30,991 bases of DNA from Kiritimatiellia bacterium (lineage in GTDB: Bacteria; Verrucomicrobiota; Kiritimatiellia; RFP12; UBA1067), in contig CAJGDE010000009.1 of NCBI GenBank assembly GCA_904502135.1, positions 1 to 30,991 on the forward strand, written 5' to 3'. The position numbers and the translations under genes are program-made. Below, piece after piece: positions 15,354-26,100 of this stretch (the first letter of the stretch is position 1; each line of letters begins with the position of its first letter). The notes beneath the pieces were generated by a model. That model was given only the letters and a program-made list of their open reading frames with translations. It had not been told where the DNA came from and searched no databases.

Positions 15354-16936
15354 ACCTGTTCGGTTGGTTGAAGCGCTCAAAGTTGAAGCGCGAAATTATA
15401 GTAAATGTCGAAAATCTGGAAACGCGGGTTGCGGTTTTGGAGAACGGCAGGCTCGAAGAATTCATGGTAGAGCACGACGAGAAGGAGCGTCTTGTCGGAA
15501 GCGTTTTTAAAGGGCGCGTGCAAAACCTTGAAAATGATCTTCAGGCCGCCTTCGTCGACATAGGATTGAAGAAGAACGCGTTTCTGCATTATTGGGATAT
15601 GCTTCCTGACGTTGATTCCTTTCTTGAGGAAGAAGACGAGCAGCATCAGCGACAGAAGGCTTCGCGAAAGACCAACAGGCTTTCCGATGCCGAAATAGCC
15701 AAGCGTTTTCCGCCGGGCTCTGAGATTATAGTCCAAGTGACGAAGGGTCCGATTTCGACGAAGGGTCCGCGCGTGACCATCGCAAATCTTTCTATACCCG
15801 GAAGATATCTTGTCATGATGCCCGGTACGCGCACGAGGGGCGTGTCGAAAAAGATTGGAGATGCTAAAGAGAGACAGAGGCTCAAGAAGATTCTCGATAG
15901 ACTCCCTCTGCCCGAAAACGTGGGGCTTGTCGTAAGAACCGTTGGCCAAGGGGCGTCGGCCCGCGCATTCGCGCGCGATCTCAGGAATCTGATTTCGATC
16001 TGGAACGAGATGCAGGCCAACATAAAAATGAGAAGAACTCCCTGCTGCATTTTCCAAGAGCCGGATCTTTGCGAAAGAGTCATACGAGATTGGCTGACGG
16101 AAGACGTCGATTCAATAGTTATCGACGATGAGCGCAGCTATAACGAGATGCGTGAAGTCGCGGGTAAGATTTCCCGCAGAGCCAAGTCGAAAATTCGCAG
16201 GTACGACGGAGGCGTTGGGATTTTCGAGCATTACGGTTTGGAAAGGCAGCTGCATGACGCATTTGCGCGACAGGTGCCGCTTAAGTCCGGCGGGTATCTT
16301 GTAATCGATGAGACAGAAGCTCTCATAGCGGTTGATGTCAACACGGGCCACTACAAAGGCAAGGGTTCTCAGGAAGAGGCGATTTTAGATGTTAACCTCG
16401 AGGCTGTCGAGGAGGTCGCCAGACAATTGCGTCTTAGAAACATAGGAGGCCTTGTCATTCTTGACCTTATAGACATGAAAAGCCGCAAGCATCAAAGAGA
16501 GGTGTACCGCGCGCTTAAAGAGGCTCTTAAGCGCGACCGCGCCCGTACGAACGTCTTGGAGATTTCGGAGCTCGGCCTTCTTGAAATGTCGCGTCAGCGC
16601 CAGGACCGGTCGATTCTGTCGCTTTTGACTTCAACTTGTCCATATTGCAAAGGCAGAGGTTTGGTAAAGTCACCTATGGCTATATCGGTAGAGATACAGC
16701 GTCACCTTATATCTCTTCTGAAAAAGGCTGAAAACGAGAAGCGTCCCTTTGAACCGAAGATCGTGATCGCTCCTCAGGTTATGCAGCGTCTTCGCACGGA
16801 AGATAGCGACATTCTGGCTTCATTGCAGAAAACTTACAACACGCGTCTTACGTTCGTTTCGGAGCTTCACAGGCATCCCGAATCGTTTTCTATACTGGAC
16901 GCGGCCACCTCACAAGTGCTATACTCTCAGTCATGA
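15350..16936 (+). CDS. rng: Ribonuclease G/E family endoribonuclease
   Basis: The enzyme cuts single-stranded RNA, maturing 16S rRNA and turning over mRNA. The 528 residues cover the RNase G-type catalytic core without the long C-terminal scaffold of RNase E. An S1 RNA-binding domain (about 40-135, with a charged insertion EEEDEQHQRQK) is followed by the 5'-sensor region and the DNase-I-like domain. Metal-binding Asp lie in DVNTG (329) and DLIDM (372 and 375). The zinc link is CPYC, with Cys430 and Cys433. ATG 15350 overlaps the rodA stop. Linkage to mre genes is also seen in E. coli (mreBCD-yhdE-rng). Confidence 0.95.
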   Translation: MNLFGWLKRSKLKREIIVNVENLETRVAVLENGRLEEFMVEHDEKERLVGSVFKGRVQNLENDLQAAFVDIGLKKNAFLHYWDMLPDVDSFLEEEDEQHQRQKASRKTNRLSDAEIAKRFPPGSEIIVQVTKGPISTKGPRVTIANLSIPGRYLVMMPGTRTRGVSKKIGDAKERQRLKKILDRLPLPENVGLVVRTVGQGASARAFARDLRNLISIWNEMQANIKMRRTPCCIFQEPDLCERVIRDWLTEDVDSIVIDDERSYNEMREVAGKISRRAKSKIRRYDGGVGIFEHYGLERQLHDAFARQVPLKSGGYLVIDETEALIAVDVNTGHYKGKGSQEEAILDVNLEAVEEVARQLRLRNIGGLVILDLIDMKSRKHQREVYRALKEALKRDRARTNVLEISELGLLEMSRQRQDRSILSLLTSTCPYCKGRGLVKSPMAISVEIQRHLISLLKKAENEKRPFEPKIVIAPQVMQRLRTEDSDILASLQKTYNTRLTFVSELHRHPESFSILDAATSQVLYSQS

Positions 16937-19167
16937 TGAAAAAATATCTTTTTATTGCAGCCGTTTCGTTCGGAACTGCCGCCTTTGGTATGCTGGGTTC
17001 TCTCGCCAGCGAAATGTCGTTCGATGAGGGTGCGGTGACTGTTTCAGCCGATAAGATCGCGGTTGACAACGTCACTAAGGCCATGACCGCAACGGGCAAT
17101 GTTACCGTGGCCATGAAGCCTCTTACGATGAGGAGCGATTGCGCCAAGCGCGAGGCAGATGGACTCATCCGTCTTGCCGAAGGCTCTGAGGTGACGACCT
17201 GCACGAATTGCGTCGGTCATCTCCACTGGTCTGCCGAGGGCGAGGTCGAGTTTAAAAATCATGATTATATCATCATGCGAAACGTCTGGCTCAACCTGTT
17301 TGAATATCCGGTTTTCTGGTTTCCGTATTTCTGGTATCCGCTCGAAACAGATTACGGCATTCGCGTGATGCCGGGCTATTCCAGCAGGTGGGGGACGTAT
17401 CTTTTGACGAAATACGTCTATCCGATAGCTGGCGACAGAAATCATTCCGAGGGCTCCTACTGGCTTTCGGGCAACACCCGCTTTGACCTTAGAAAGGAAA
17501 ACGGCGTGGCGCTCGGTCAGACTCTTAATTGGGGACTCGGGAATTTCGGCACCGGCCGCTTTAAGGTTTATCACGCGTGGGATGACGACTATGACAGGCG
17601 AGACCGTCGTAAGTACAGACACGGCGGAAACTTTTTCAACCACAGTTCAACAATCGACCGCGAGCGTTATGCCGTCAGTCTCGAACATCGCTGGGAGCCG
17701 ACGGAGCGTGATGTTGTGCGTCTTAAGGCGATGCTCGTAGAGGACTCTTATATGCATGAAGATTTTCTTCGTGACAGATTCTTTTCTCTTCGTCACAGAT
17801 GGGTGGGTTTAAGCAATAATGAATTGGCGTGGGAGCATAGCGAACCTGTTTATGCGTACGGCGCAAGTGTCGCTGGACCTCTTAACGATGTCTACGGAGG
17901 AACGATGAGGCTTCCTGAATTTTATTTTGACATTTCGCCCCTTCCGGTGTGGACTCTTCCGATCAATTACGAGTCACAGACCCGCGCAGGGTATTTGCGT
18001 CGTTCGGCAGCTCACTATTCAAAGGCGACTTCTGTATATTCCTACAACCCCGGAATGTGGGCGCAGTTTGGAACGTTCCGAATGGATACATACCATCGTC
18101 TTAGTGCACCGATGAAATTGTTCGATGTCGTATCCGCCGTTCCACGCTTCGGCTTAAGAGGCACATACTACGGCGAGAGCGGCAATATCGTCAGAGACGG
18201 CATGAGCAAGGCGGGTGCGACGGATGATGATGCGTTTAGATCCATTGTCGAGGGCGGCGTTACGTTTTCCGCCCGCGGCACCGCGTGGATCGACAAAAAT
18301 TGGCAGCATATGCTTGAGCCGTATTTTGACGTTCTTTTGCAGGAGGCCGACTGGTCTGGACTTGGCAAGACGCAAAGGCCTTATGTCTTTGATGCTTATG
18401 ACATGGCGTCGATGTGGGAGGATCAGTTCGCCGGGCGCTCGCGCAATCTGCCGCACACGTACTACGGTGTAACTCCGGGATTGCGCAATGCGTGGCGCAC
18501 GGTCGATGAGAAAGGCCGCCTTTCAACCATTCTTGATGTAGATGCCTACGTGGCTCTCCAGTTTAATGACGGTGAGTGGTATGAGGGCTCGGCAGAAAAG
18601 CGGAAGTTGACCGTTCCAGGTGAACCAAATTTGGGTGAAGATGATGTAATGGCGGCTCCTGGTTTTCGTGTGAGGTGGACGCCATCTGACGATATTATGC
18701 TCGGAGTTAACGCGGAATATAACTGTCAGGCCGACGAACTGGCGCTGGCCTCGCTGATCTATCGACAGAAACTCGACAAGAGTTTTTCGTATAATTTCGG
18801 CTTTTCGCACAGACATCAGCGCTGGTGGGATTATTCGATCTTCCCGTACAATTCCAAGCAGATGACGAGCGATGAATTCAACTATCCGTATTTTAGCTCG
18901 CTTTTCTTCGGTTTTGATCATGAGATTATCGATGCGATTAAATGGGATGCGGGCATAAGGTGGGATACTTCCGAAAATGAACTTGATGTTATTTCATTTG
19001 GCATAGAGTATCGCACCGACTGCCTTGCGTTCAGATTTTATTGCGAATACGAAAATAGCTACACGCGTGTAGATGGCTCGAAGTATGACAGTGATTTCAG
19101 CGTTGGCTTTGCCATATATCTGCGCGCTTTTGGTCTTGGCTCTAATCAGGTATATGACGGGAGATAA
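16933..19167 (+). CDS. lptD: LPS-assembly protein LptD (OstA), outer-membrane translocon
   Basis: LptD forms the beta-barrel that inserts lipopolysaccharide in the outer leaflet. The 744-residue protein has a signal peptide (MKKYLFIAAVSFGTAAFG..., cleavage near residue 25). An LptA/OstA-type periplasmic domain (about 32-125) contains ADKIAVDN, MTATGNVTV and a CTNC pair. The segment EYPVFWFPYFWYP, typical of the LptD barrel entry, is followed by about 600 residues rich in aromatic, alternating strands. The C-terminus has SVGFAIYLRAFGLG. Divergence from the proteobacterial protein is high, so LptE dependence and disulfide pattern are not predictable. ATG 16933 overlaps the rng stop; the next ATG (16936) is an alternative. 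Confidence 0.85.
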   Translation: MMKKYLFIAAVSFGTAAFGMLGSLASEMSFDEGAVTVSADKIAVDNVTKAMTATGNVTVAMKPLTMRSDCAKREADGLIRLAEGSEVTTCTNCVGHLHWSAEGEVEFKNHDYIIMRNVWLNLFEYPVFWFPYFWYPLETDYGIRVMPGYSSRWGTYLLTKYVYPIAGDRNHSEGSYWLSGNTRFDLRKENGVALGQTLNWGLGNFGTGRFKVYHAWDDDYDRRDRRKYRHGGNFFNHSSTIDRERYAVSLEHRWEPTERDVVRLKAMLVEDSYMHEDFLRDRFFSLRHRWVGLSNNELAWEHSEPVYAYGASVAGPLNDVYGGTMRLPEFYFDISPLPVWTLPINYESQTRAGYLRRSAAHYSKATSVYSYNPGMWAQFGTFRMDTYHRLSAPMKLFDVVSAVPRFGLRGTYYGESGNIVRDGMSKAGATDDDAFRSIVEGGVTFSARGTAWIDKNWQHMLEPYFDVLLQEADWSGLGKTQRPYVFDAYDMASMWEDQFAGRSRNLPHTYYGVTPGLRNAWRTVDEKGRLSTILDVDAYVALQFNDGEWYEGSAEKRKLTVPGEPNLGEDDVMAAPGFRVRWTPSDDIMLGVNAEYNCQADELALASLIYRQKLDKSFSYNFGFSHRHQRWWDYSIFPYNSKQMTSDEFNYPYFSSLFFGFDHEIIDAIKWDAGIRWDTSENELDVISFGIEYRTDCLAFRFYCEYENSYTRVDGSKYDSDFSVGFAIYLRAFGLGSNQVYDGR

Positions 19168-19173
19168 GCAAGA

Positions 19174-20355
19174 GTGCGAAAGACGAAGCAGAGTTATTTT
19201 GAGAGGCTTGAGAGTTATCTCGTAAAACTCATTCAGGAGCCGGGCGCCGATTTAGATCAACCTTTGGGCGTGAGGCTTTTGCTGCTCTTTCTTAAAGGCG
19301 TAAGTTGCATTTTCGCGCTGGTGGTCTATGTAAGATATTTTCTTTACAGCACGGGCGTCATCCGCCGTTATCCTCTTGGTATTCAAGTCATATCAATCGG
19401 AAATATAACTGCCGGAGGAACGGGTAAAACGCCGGTAACGGAAATATTCGCCCGCACTCTGGCCAGCGAAGGGCGGAAGGTGGCGATACTTTCGCGCGGC
19501 TATCGCCGTAAAGAGGCTCCGTGGTGGCAGAGGATGTTTACGGATGTTATTGACCCGCCGCTTGTCGTTTCTGACGGAAAGCGCGTTCTTCTTGATTCTG
19601 CGATAGGCGGCGACGAGCCGTATATGCTTGCCTCGAACCTACCTGGCGTGGCGGTAGTGGTCGACAGAAACAGGGTCAAGGCCGCACGTTATGCGATAAA
19701 GCGCCTCGGGTGTGATACGATTATTCTTGATGACGGTTTTCAGTATCAGAAACTGAAACATTCGATCGAGGTCGTTCTTGTCGACTCGACAAATCCCTTC
19801 GGCAACGGCAGTATGCTGCCTAGGGGAGTTTTGCGTGAGCCGATAAAAAATTTAAAAAGGGCCGATATAATTTTTCTTACGAAGTGCCGCGGCGACGTCT
19901 CAAAGGTGAAGGAGGAGATAAAAAAATACAATAGCGACGCGGAAATAGTGGAATGTAACCATACTCCAAAACTGCTGAAGGATGTTTGGAGCAGGGATGA
20001 ATATCCGCTTTCATGGTTAGATGGCAAGGTGACATGCACTCTTTCCGGAATCGCCTCGCCTAAGGGTTTTGAAAATTCGCTCAGACGCCTTGGCGCGAAA
20101 GTGGTGTGGTGTGAGCGTTATGCCGATCACCACAGGTACGATTCGTCCGAAGTTCTTTACGCGCTTAACCGTACGGCTGATATCGGCGCCGACGCGCTTA
20201 TCACAACGGAGAAGGACGCTGTGCGCTTTCCGCGGTTCGAGACTACGCCTGTAAAATGCCTGTACTTAAGAATAGCCATCGAAATATTGGCGGGGCGTGA
20301 GAATTTCACGGAAATCATAAATAGAATTTGTCACATGAGTAAGCGTCAATCTTAA
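19174..20355 (+). CDS. lpxK: Tetraacyldisaccharide 4'-kinase
   Basis: LpxK phosphorylates the 4' position of the lipid A disaccharide at the inner membrane. A membrane helix (about 36-57) precedes the P-loop [12 protein letters not shown] (Lys85, Thr86). [21 protein letters not shown], the DHHRYD segment and TEKDAVRF follow in the order of the family. The 393 residues are longer than the usual 310-350, the extra part being mostly N-terminal. GTG at 19174 has GGGAGA upstream overlapping the lptD stop. It ends the mre envelope operon; I see no convincing terminator after it. With lptD it shows that a lipid A-based outer membrane is made. Confidence 0.95.
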   Translation: MRKTKQSYFERLESYLVKLIQEPGADLDQPLGVRLLLLFLKGVSCIFALVVYVRYFLYSTGVIRRYPLGIQVISIGNITAGGTGKTPVTEIFARTLASEGRKVAILSRGYRRKEAPWWQRMFTDVIDPPLVVSDGKRVLLDSAIGGDEPYMLASNLPGVAVVVDRNRVKAARYAIKRLGCDTIILDDGFQYQKLKHSIEVVLVDSTNPFGNGSMLPRGVLREPIKNLKRADIIFLTKCRGDVSKVKEEIKKYNSDAEIVECNHTPKLLKDVWSRDEYPLSWLDGKVTCTLSGIASPKGFENSLRRLGAKVVWCERYADHHRYDSSEVLYALNRTADIGADALITTEKDAVRFPRFETTPVKCLYLRIAIEILAGRENFTEIINRICHMSKRQS

Positions 20356-20360
20356 AGATA

Positions 20361-20369
20361 TGGTATAAT
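20361..20369 (+). promoter_or_regulatory. Extended -10 promoter before the TolA-like gene
   Basis: TGGTATAAT at 20361-20369 is a perfect extended -10 element in the 49-base gap after lpxK. No good -35 is seen. It may give the downstream group (20405 onwards) separate expression from the mre operon. Confidence 0.6.
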
Positions 20370-20404
20370 ACAAAATGTGATTGAGTAGTTATCGGCAGTA
20401 AAAA

Positions 20405-21358
20405 ATGAGCGCTTTTATGAAATATGTCGGCATGATGTTCTTGGCGGCCGCTGTCTTCGCAGCGGCAATCTCGGCATATAAATACAGCTCAAACATGAGG
20501 CTCAAGGCGGAGGCTGATCGCGACAGGGCTTTAGCGCAAGAGAATGCCGCGAAAGAAGAGCGAAAGACGCAGGAGGCGCTGGCCAAGAAGGCTGAAGAAC
20601 AAAGGCGTGCGTCCGAGAATAACATCGCGTCACAGAAGCTCGCTTTGGAGGCGGCAGAAAAGGCGAAAGAAGAGTCCGAGAACAATCGCATAAAGGCAAT
20701 AGAAGAGCGCAAGTCCAAGGAGCTTGCGTCCAAGGCTGCCGAAAAAGCGCTTTTGGCTTCTCAGGCCGAGCGCGATGCCGCCAAGTCCCGCGAAGCGGAG
20801 GCAATGGCCGCGCTGGAAAAATCCAAGGCCGATGAAAATGCGTTGCGATTGAAGGCTGATGAGGCCCGTGATAAACTCCAGGCGGAAAAATTAAAAAGCG
20901 AGAAGATAATCGCCGAGGCGAAAATGGCGGAGCTCTCTAAGATTGATTTTCAGACATGGGAGCGCGATCTTTTGGAGCTTAGAGCAGAACTTGAAGAGAG
21001 AGAAAGAGCGCTCGAACCTGAAAAAACCATAGCCGACCTTTCGTGGGTTGGCGATGGTCAAGATAATACGTTTGATGAAAACGGCAGGTTGACCAAAAAA
21101 AAGAAAGAGAAAAAGCAGTATCGCGCGGAGGATGACATCACCTTGCCAAGGGGTTCTCGAATATTGGAAAAAGAGATGCGCATAGTTTCCGAGACGCAGA
21201 AAAAACGCGATGAAGACGTCCGGCTGAAAATCATAAAGACGCTTGAAGGTCTTTATGTGGACGCATTGAAAGAGTCTCGTGTAATAGACGCGAAGTATTA
21301 TAAAGATGTAATCAAGAGTTTTTATCCTGATTTGAAATTTAAGGGGGAGATAAAATGA
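20405..21358 (+). CDS. Membrane-anchored, TolA-like coiled-coil protein of unknown function
   Basis: I do not recognise a named family. A single N-terminal membrane segment (about 6-24) is followed by a long Ala/Lys/Glu-rich helix (about 30-205) with the composition of TolA domain II or other envelope-spanning coiled coils. A charged linker (about 220-245, with a KKKKEKK run) and a compact C-terminal part (about 246-317, ending near [12 protein letters not shown]) follow. The C-terminal part does not resemble TolA domain III or TonB. The likely topology is cytoplasmic N-terminus and periplasmic helix. ATG 20405 has no good ribosome site; a second ATG is at 20417. The stop overlaps ychF (ATGA). 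Confidence 0.75.
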   Translation: MSAFMKYVGMMFLAAAVFAAAISAYKYSSNMRLKAEADRDRALAQENAAKEERKTQEALAKKAEEQRRASENNIASQKLALEAAEKAKEESENNRIKAIEERKSKELASKAAEKALLASQAERDAAKSREAEAMAALEKSKADENALRLKADEARDKLQAEKLKSEKIIAEAKMAELSKIDFQTWERDLLELRAELEERERALEPEKTIADLSWVGDGQDNTFDENGRLTKKKKEKKQYRAEDDITLPRGSRILEKEMRIVSETQKKRDEDVRLKIIKTLEGLYVDALKESRVIDAKYYKDVIKSFYPDLKFKGEIK

Positions 21359-22473
21359 GTCTTTCTGTGGGTATTGTGGGTCTGCCGAATGTCGGCAAGT
21401 CAACGCTTTTCAATGCTTTGACAAAGCGTCAGCAGGCGGCTGCGGAGAATTATCCCTTCTGCACGATAGAGCCCAATTCGGCGATTGTCGAGGTTGTGGA
21501 CGATAGGCTTGATGAATTGGCTAAAATAGTCTCGTCTCAGCAGATAATAAGAGCGACTGTAGAGTTTACAGATATTGCGGGTTTAGTTAAGGGAGCGTCG
21601 AAAGGCGAGGGGCTTGGCAATAAGTTTTTGGCCAACATTAGAGAGTGCGACGCCATTTTGCACGTTGTCAGGTGTTTTGAAAACGACGACATCATTCATG
21701 TGCAGGAGGGCGGCAACAAATCTTCGCCCATTGATCCCGTAGCTGACGCCGAAGTGATAGAGACGGAGCTTATTCTTGCTGATATGGAGCAGCTTCAAAG
21801 GCGATATGATCGGATAAAAAAAGAGGCTCAAGCCAAGCCCGCCTTGCGTCCGGAAGCAGAGGCTTGCGCGGCGCTCTTAAAACATCTTGAGGAGGGTAAA
21901 AGCGTTCGCTCTTTCCCGAGGGGCGAGGCGGATGCGATAGTTCAGGTTATAAAGGAACTGCACTTTCTTACGGAGAAGCCAGTTATTTACTGCGCGAATG
22001 TCGCCGATGACGGCGTGACTGGTGAGGGGAATGCCCATGTCGAGGCGCTTAAGGCTTATGCTTCGTCTCAGGGCGCCGAGCTTGTTACGATTTGCGCACA
22101 GGTTGAAGCCGATCTTGCGGGCCTGTCTGATGCCGAGGCCAAGGAGTTTCTTGAAAGCTACGGTTTGAGCGAGTCGAGTCTTGAAAAGACGATTCGTTTG
22201 GCGTACCACACGCTGGGGCTTGCCAGCTACTTTACGGCAGGCCCGAAGGAGTCGCGGGCGTGGACATTTAGACGCGGCTGGAAGGCTCCCCGCTGCGCCG
22301 GTGTAATCCACACCGATTTTGAAAAGGGCTTTATCAGGGCGGAAGTTGTTCCTTATGCGGATTACGTTGCCTTGGGCGGAGTTTCCGGCGCAAGACAGGC
22401 CGGCAAGCTCAGACCTGAAGGCAAGGAATACGAAATGAAGGATGGGGATGTTGTTGAATTCTTATTCAACTGA
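21355..22473 (+). CDS. ychF: Ribosome-binding ATPase YchF (OLA1 family)
   Basis: An Obg-related P-loop protein that prefers ATP and binds the ribosome. The G1 motif GLPNVGKST at 9-17, [17 protein letters not shown] (switch region) and an altered G4 motif CANVADD are typical of YchF, whose G4 is not the GTP-type NKxD. A helical insert (about 135-200) and a C-terminal TGS domain (from about residue 285, ending [11 protein letters not shown]) complete the 372 residues. The start overlaps the previous stop by four bases. Confidence 0.96.
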   Translation: MSLSVGIVGLPNVGKSTLFNALTKRQQAAAENYPFCTIEPNSAIVEVVDDRLDELAKIVSSQQIIRATVEFTDIAGLVKGASKGEGLGNKFLANIRECDAILHVVRCFENDDIIHVQEGGNKSSPIDPVADAEVIETELILADMEQLQRRYDRIKKEAQAKPALRPEAEACAALLKHLEEGKSVRSFPRGEADAIVQVIKELHFLTEKPVIYCANVADDGVTGEGNAHVEALKAYASSQGAELVTICAQVEADLAGLSDAEAKEFLESYGLSESSLEKTIRLAYHTLGLASYFTAGPKESRAWTFRRGWKAPRCAGVIHTDFEKGFIRAEVVPYADYVALGGVSGARQAGKLRPEGKEYEMKDGDVVEFLFN

Positions 22474-22493
22474 TCCACTATGAAGGGTATGCT

Positions 22494-23069
22494 ATGGCAG
22501 AAAAAAAAGAGCTGAACGAAAAGAAGATCGCCCGCCTCATTGAACAGCTTCTTGTTGAGCTGGGCGAAGATCCGACGCGCGAAGGGCTTAAAAAAACTCC
22601 GATGCGTGTTGCTAAAGCATACTCATTTTTGACGCGCGGCTATCGTCAGAAAATCAAAAAGGTTGTAAACGGCGCTTATTTCGCAAGCGGCACAAATCAC
22701 ATGGTGATACTTAAAGACATCGAGCTTTATTCGCTTTGTGAACACCATATGCTGCCGTTCTACGGAAAGTGCGCGATAGGCTACATTTCAAAGGGCAAGG
22801 TTCTCGGTGTTTCAAAGTTGGCGCGCATAGTTGACATGTATTCGCGGCGGCTGCAGATTCAGGAGCGCCTTACCGAAGAGATCGCAGATGCGATAATGAA
22901 AGAGACTCAGGCCGAGGGCGTGGGCGTTGTCATTAACGCCAAACACCTTTGCATGATGATGCGTGGAGTCGAAAAACAAAACAGCAGCATGACGACAAGT
23001 GCTGTTTTAGGTTCGTTCAGAACCGACGAAAAGGTTCGGCAGGAATTTCTTTCGTTGATAAAAAATTGA
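22494..23069 (+). CDS. folE: GTP cyclohydrolase I
   Basis: FolE converts GTP to 7,8-dihydroneopterin triphosphate, the entry to tetrahydrofolate and, with QueD/QueE/QueC, to queuosine. The zinc ligands are Cys82, His85 ([10 protein letters not shown]) and Cys153 ([10 protein letters not shown]), spaced as in the E. coli enzyme (110/113/181). The C-terminal [15 protein letters not shown] motif is intact and the 191-residue length is standard. It begins 20 bases after ychF with a GAAGGG site. QueC at 9169 suggests that part of its product feeds queuosine synthesis. Confidence 0.97.
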   Translation: MAEKKELNEKKIARLIEQLLVELGEDPTREGLKKTPMRVAKAYSFLTRGYRQKIKKVVNGAYFASGTNHMVILKDIELYSLCEHHMLPFYGKCAIGYISKGKVLGVSKLARIVDMYSRRLQIQERLTEEIADAIMKETQAEGVGVVINAKHLCMMMRGVEKQNSSMTTSAVLGSFRTDEKVRQEFLSLIKN

Positions 23070-23100
23070 CGTAACAACAGCAGAAGATAGGAAGAAAAGT

Positions 23101-26100
23101 ATGAAGAGCAAATACACATTACTGGTTTCTGGGACATTGGCGGTGGCCATGTCTGTTTTGGCCAATACTAAGCTTGAGGCTGAATTTGAAAAGGCTTTCA
23201 AAGAAGGCAAGACTCTTACGGCGGAGAGCGTGTTTCGTTCTTTGACAGAGAAGCGTGCTCAAGTTTCGCCTGTCAGATATTGGCAGGCCGCCGAACTTGC
23301 GCGTCAAATGCGCAAATCTTCTCTTCGCCGCGATCGCCTGTCGAGATATATGGCGGTAGAGAAAAAGTGGACGCCCGAGGTCGAACAGGCGGCCTATGAA
23401 CTTTGTTTTACGGCGACCGACGCACGGGCGTTTGAAAAATTGGCGAAGAACGTCCCGGCTTCTTCTGAACTTTACAGGGCGGGCTCGCATCTTTTGTGGT
23501 GTCTTCGCACCGAGAAGCGCACTGCCGATTTCATGCAGGTAGCGTCAACGATGCTTGAAAAGTTTAATGACAAAGAAAAGCGCCTTGCTGTCGCAAATCA
23601 CGTTAAAAATTTCAGGTTTGACTATCCTCCCGGTTTTTCATACGCAAGTGCGCTTGAGCTTCTCGCCAAGTATAAGGATCTTGCTGGAAGCGATGCCGTT
23701 AATATGTATATCGATCTGTGTGAGAAGTCTCTTGACGCAAAGTGGCTCGCTGATTACTGTTTCAACGGCAAAGCGCGTTTAGGGCATGAATTTTTTGAAA
23801 GACACTTTACTTCCAAAGTAGGGAATATCAAGGATGATAAGCTGCGCAGAGACGTAATAAAGAAGATGTTCTCTCTTGAGAGCGAATATCTTAAAGTCAG
23901 CAAACCCCCGAGAAACTCGGAGCTTGCTTTCCTGCAGGTGTATGGCCGTTTTTACGGGCGCTATGCGCGTTATCTCGGTGACGGCGTTAGCGCTACAGAG
24001 GCGCAGTCGAAGCAGAATCTTGAGTTCCTGAAGCGTCTTATCGGTGTATTGCCAAAAACCGACAGCGGCAGAGCCATGGCTCGGGCGGTGTCGTCTGAAA
24101 TGATAGCCGGCAAAGCGGTTTTGACTGCCGATATAACGCCATACGCTCTTGCCAATCATGAGTATTTTACGGCTGGGGATTTGTGCAATCTCTCGAAAGT
24201 GGCAGAGAAGAGCAAGGAGAAAAATTCTCTTCAGCCAGTTAAAGATCTGATAAAGCTTACGGGCAACCGTTATGATGTACGCTGGAATCTGCTCGGCCAG
24301 ATTGCGGCCTTTGGCGATCTTGCGCTTTTGATCTCAACAATTGAAGAGCATATTTCCAACGACTGGTACAATACTGATATAGGAAACATTTTTAACAAGG
24401 TTTCTTCCAGCACCAGTATTACGGACGATAAGAAAATAGCTATTCTTGAAAGATGCTTCAATTTAACCGGCTATATTAGACCGTGGGCCTGGTTTACCGG
24501 AAGAAATGCCGAGAATCTCATGAGAACACACAAGTTCCTGACGCTCCCGGCAGGAAAGGCGTTTCTTTCAAAAATCAAAGGGGATGTGAAATCTTCCGAT
24601 CCGTTTTTTGTCGCGTGCTCTAGGATATACGGCTTAAACCGTGCGGCATACAATACCTGCCCGGAAGAGGCGCATAAAATAGCCGAGGCGACGGTTAAGG
24701 CGTATCTTCAGCTTGGTCCAAAAGCGCCCAGTCGCAGAAAGGCTTTAGATTCAATGTTGAGCAGATACGCCTTTCTTTGCGAAGCGTCGAGTGTCGCGAG
24801 CGTCAAGTTTATCAAGACCCTCAAGCCGCTCTTTGAAAAATCATACGACAACTGGGATATTCTTTGGCGAGTGTTTCATGCGGCGATGCAGCGCGGAGGA
24901 GATGAAAGTGCAGTTTGGGATATTGCGCTTTTGAGAGCGAAACGCACCGGGGACGCTTATATGGCGATCTGTCACAATATGCCTGAGGGGTATACGGCGA
25001 TACCCAAAGACTTCAAGTATAATGAACTTCTGTTCGATAAAGTGTCCGCTTTCATAATCCGTCATCTTGCCAATAACCGCATAGCGAAACCGGAAGATAA
25101 GATGGCGGCGTTAAACGTTCTTTTCAAGCATCCCGGGTTTAATCTCAATGACGGCAATATGATAAGCTCGATCAGCCGCAGCATTCTACCGATCATCAAT
25201 CAGCCCGTGGTAGTTAAGAATTTTCCATGGAAGGAAGCTCTTGATAATGTGATAAGAAAAGATGTTTCTCGCGACGGGGCTTCAGCGCGAATAATGTACG
25301 ATATGTTTGCCAGGGCGGGTAAGCGCAAAGAGGCGATGGATGCGTATGTTCAAGAGGCTTGTAAACTCAATGGGTATGCCAGGATACACTGGCTTTTCAC
25401 GATTCTTGACTGTCTTACGTTTCCGAGAAACAATAATGAAGTGCAGTCTGGTGTTGTGGACAGCATGACGCCGTTTATCAAAGATTATCTTCTCCCTCAG
25501 CTTTCTGCCCTTAAGTCCAAGGAAATACCGCTCGTGTATCTCGGTAACGAACGATCGGATTGGGATGCGCTTAATAACTGGTGCGCTGTCAACAGGGAAA
25601 ACAAAGAGAAGGCGGCTTTGGTTTTAAATCTGTCTCGTCAAATGGGTAGGCTCTTGAACGGAAATTGCCAGGGCTTTCCGGCTGCTGATGGTGCGCACAG
25701 TGATGTCTTTGTAAACCTCTATAAAGAGGCGTTGGCAAATTCAAACACCTTTGACATGGCTGAATGTGCGGCTCTTGTCGGAGCGACGTCAAACCATAGG
25801 ACATTCTCCGCCGTGTACAATCTGCTCCAGAAAACGCGCGAAGGTGAATTTTGGGAGAGCGCTTACTTGATGTCGAGTTCCATCCCCGGCGATCGCGACC
25901 AGTCGCTTGTTACGCTGTCTATGCGTGTGCGCGCTGAAGCGGCGGCTCACCTGCCTGGCGTCTATCCGGTAGATGAGAAGCACCCCGCCTACCCATTATA
26001 TGTCGCCGCTGATGAGCTCTCAAGAAAAAACAGCGAAAGGGCATGGGAGATTCTTAAGAGAAACATAACCGTCTTTGAGCGTGAGGCGATCAATCTGCCT

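Noticed and set aside
21095..21102. A8 run in the TolA-like gene (and a similar run near the folE start) as a programmed slippage site
   Set aside because: The frame continues normally with no useful alternative frame, and A runs fit Lys-rich coding.
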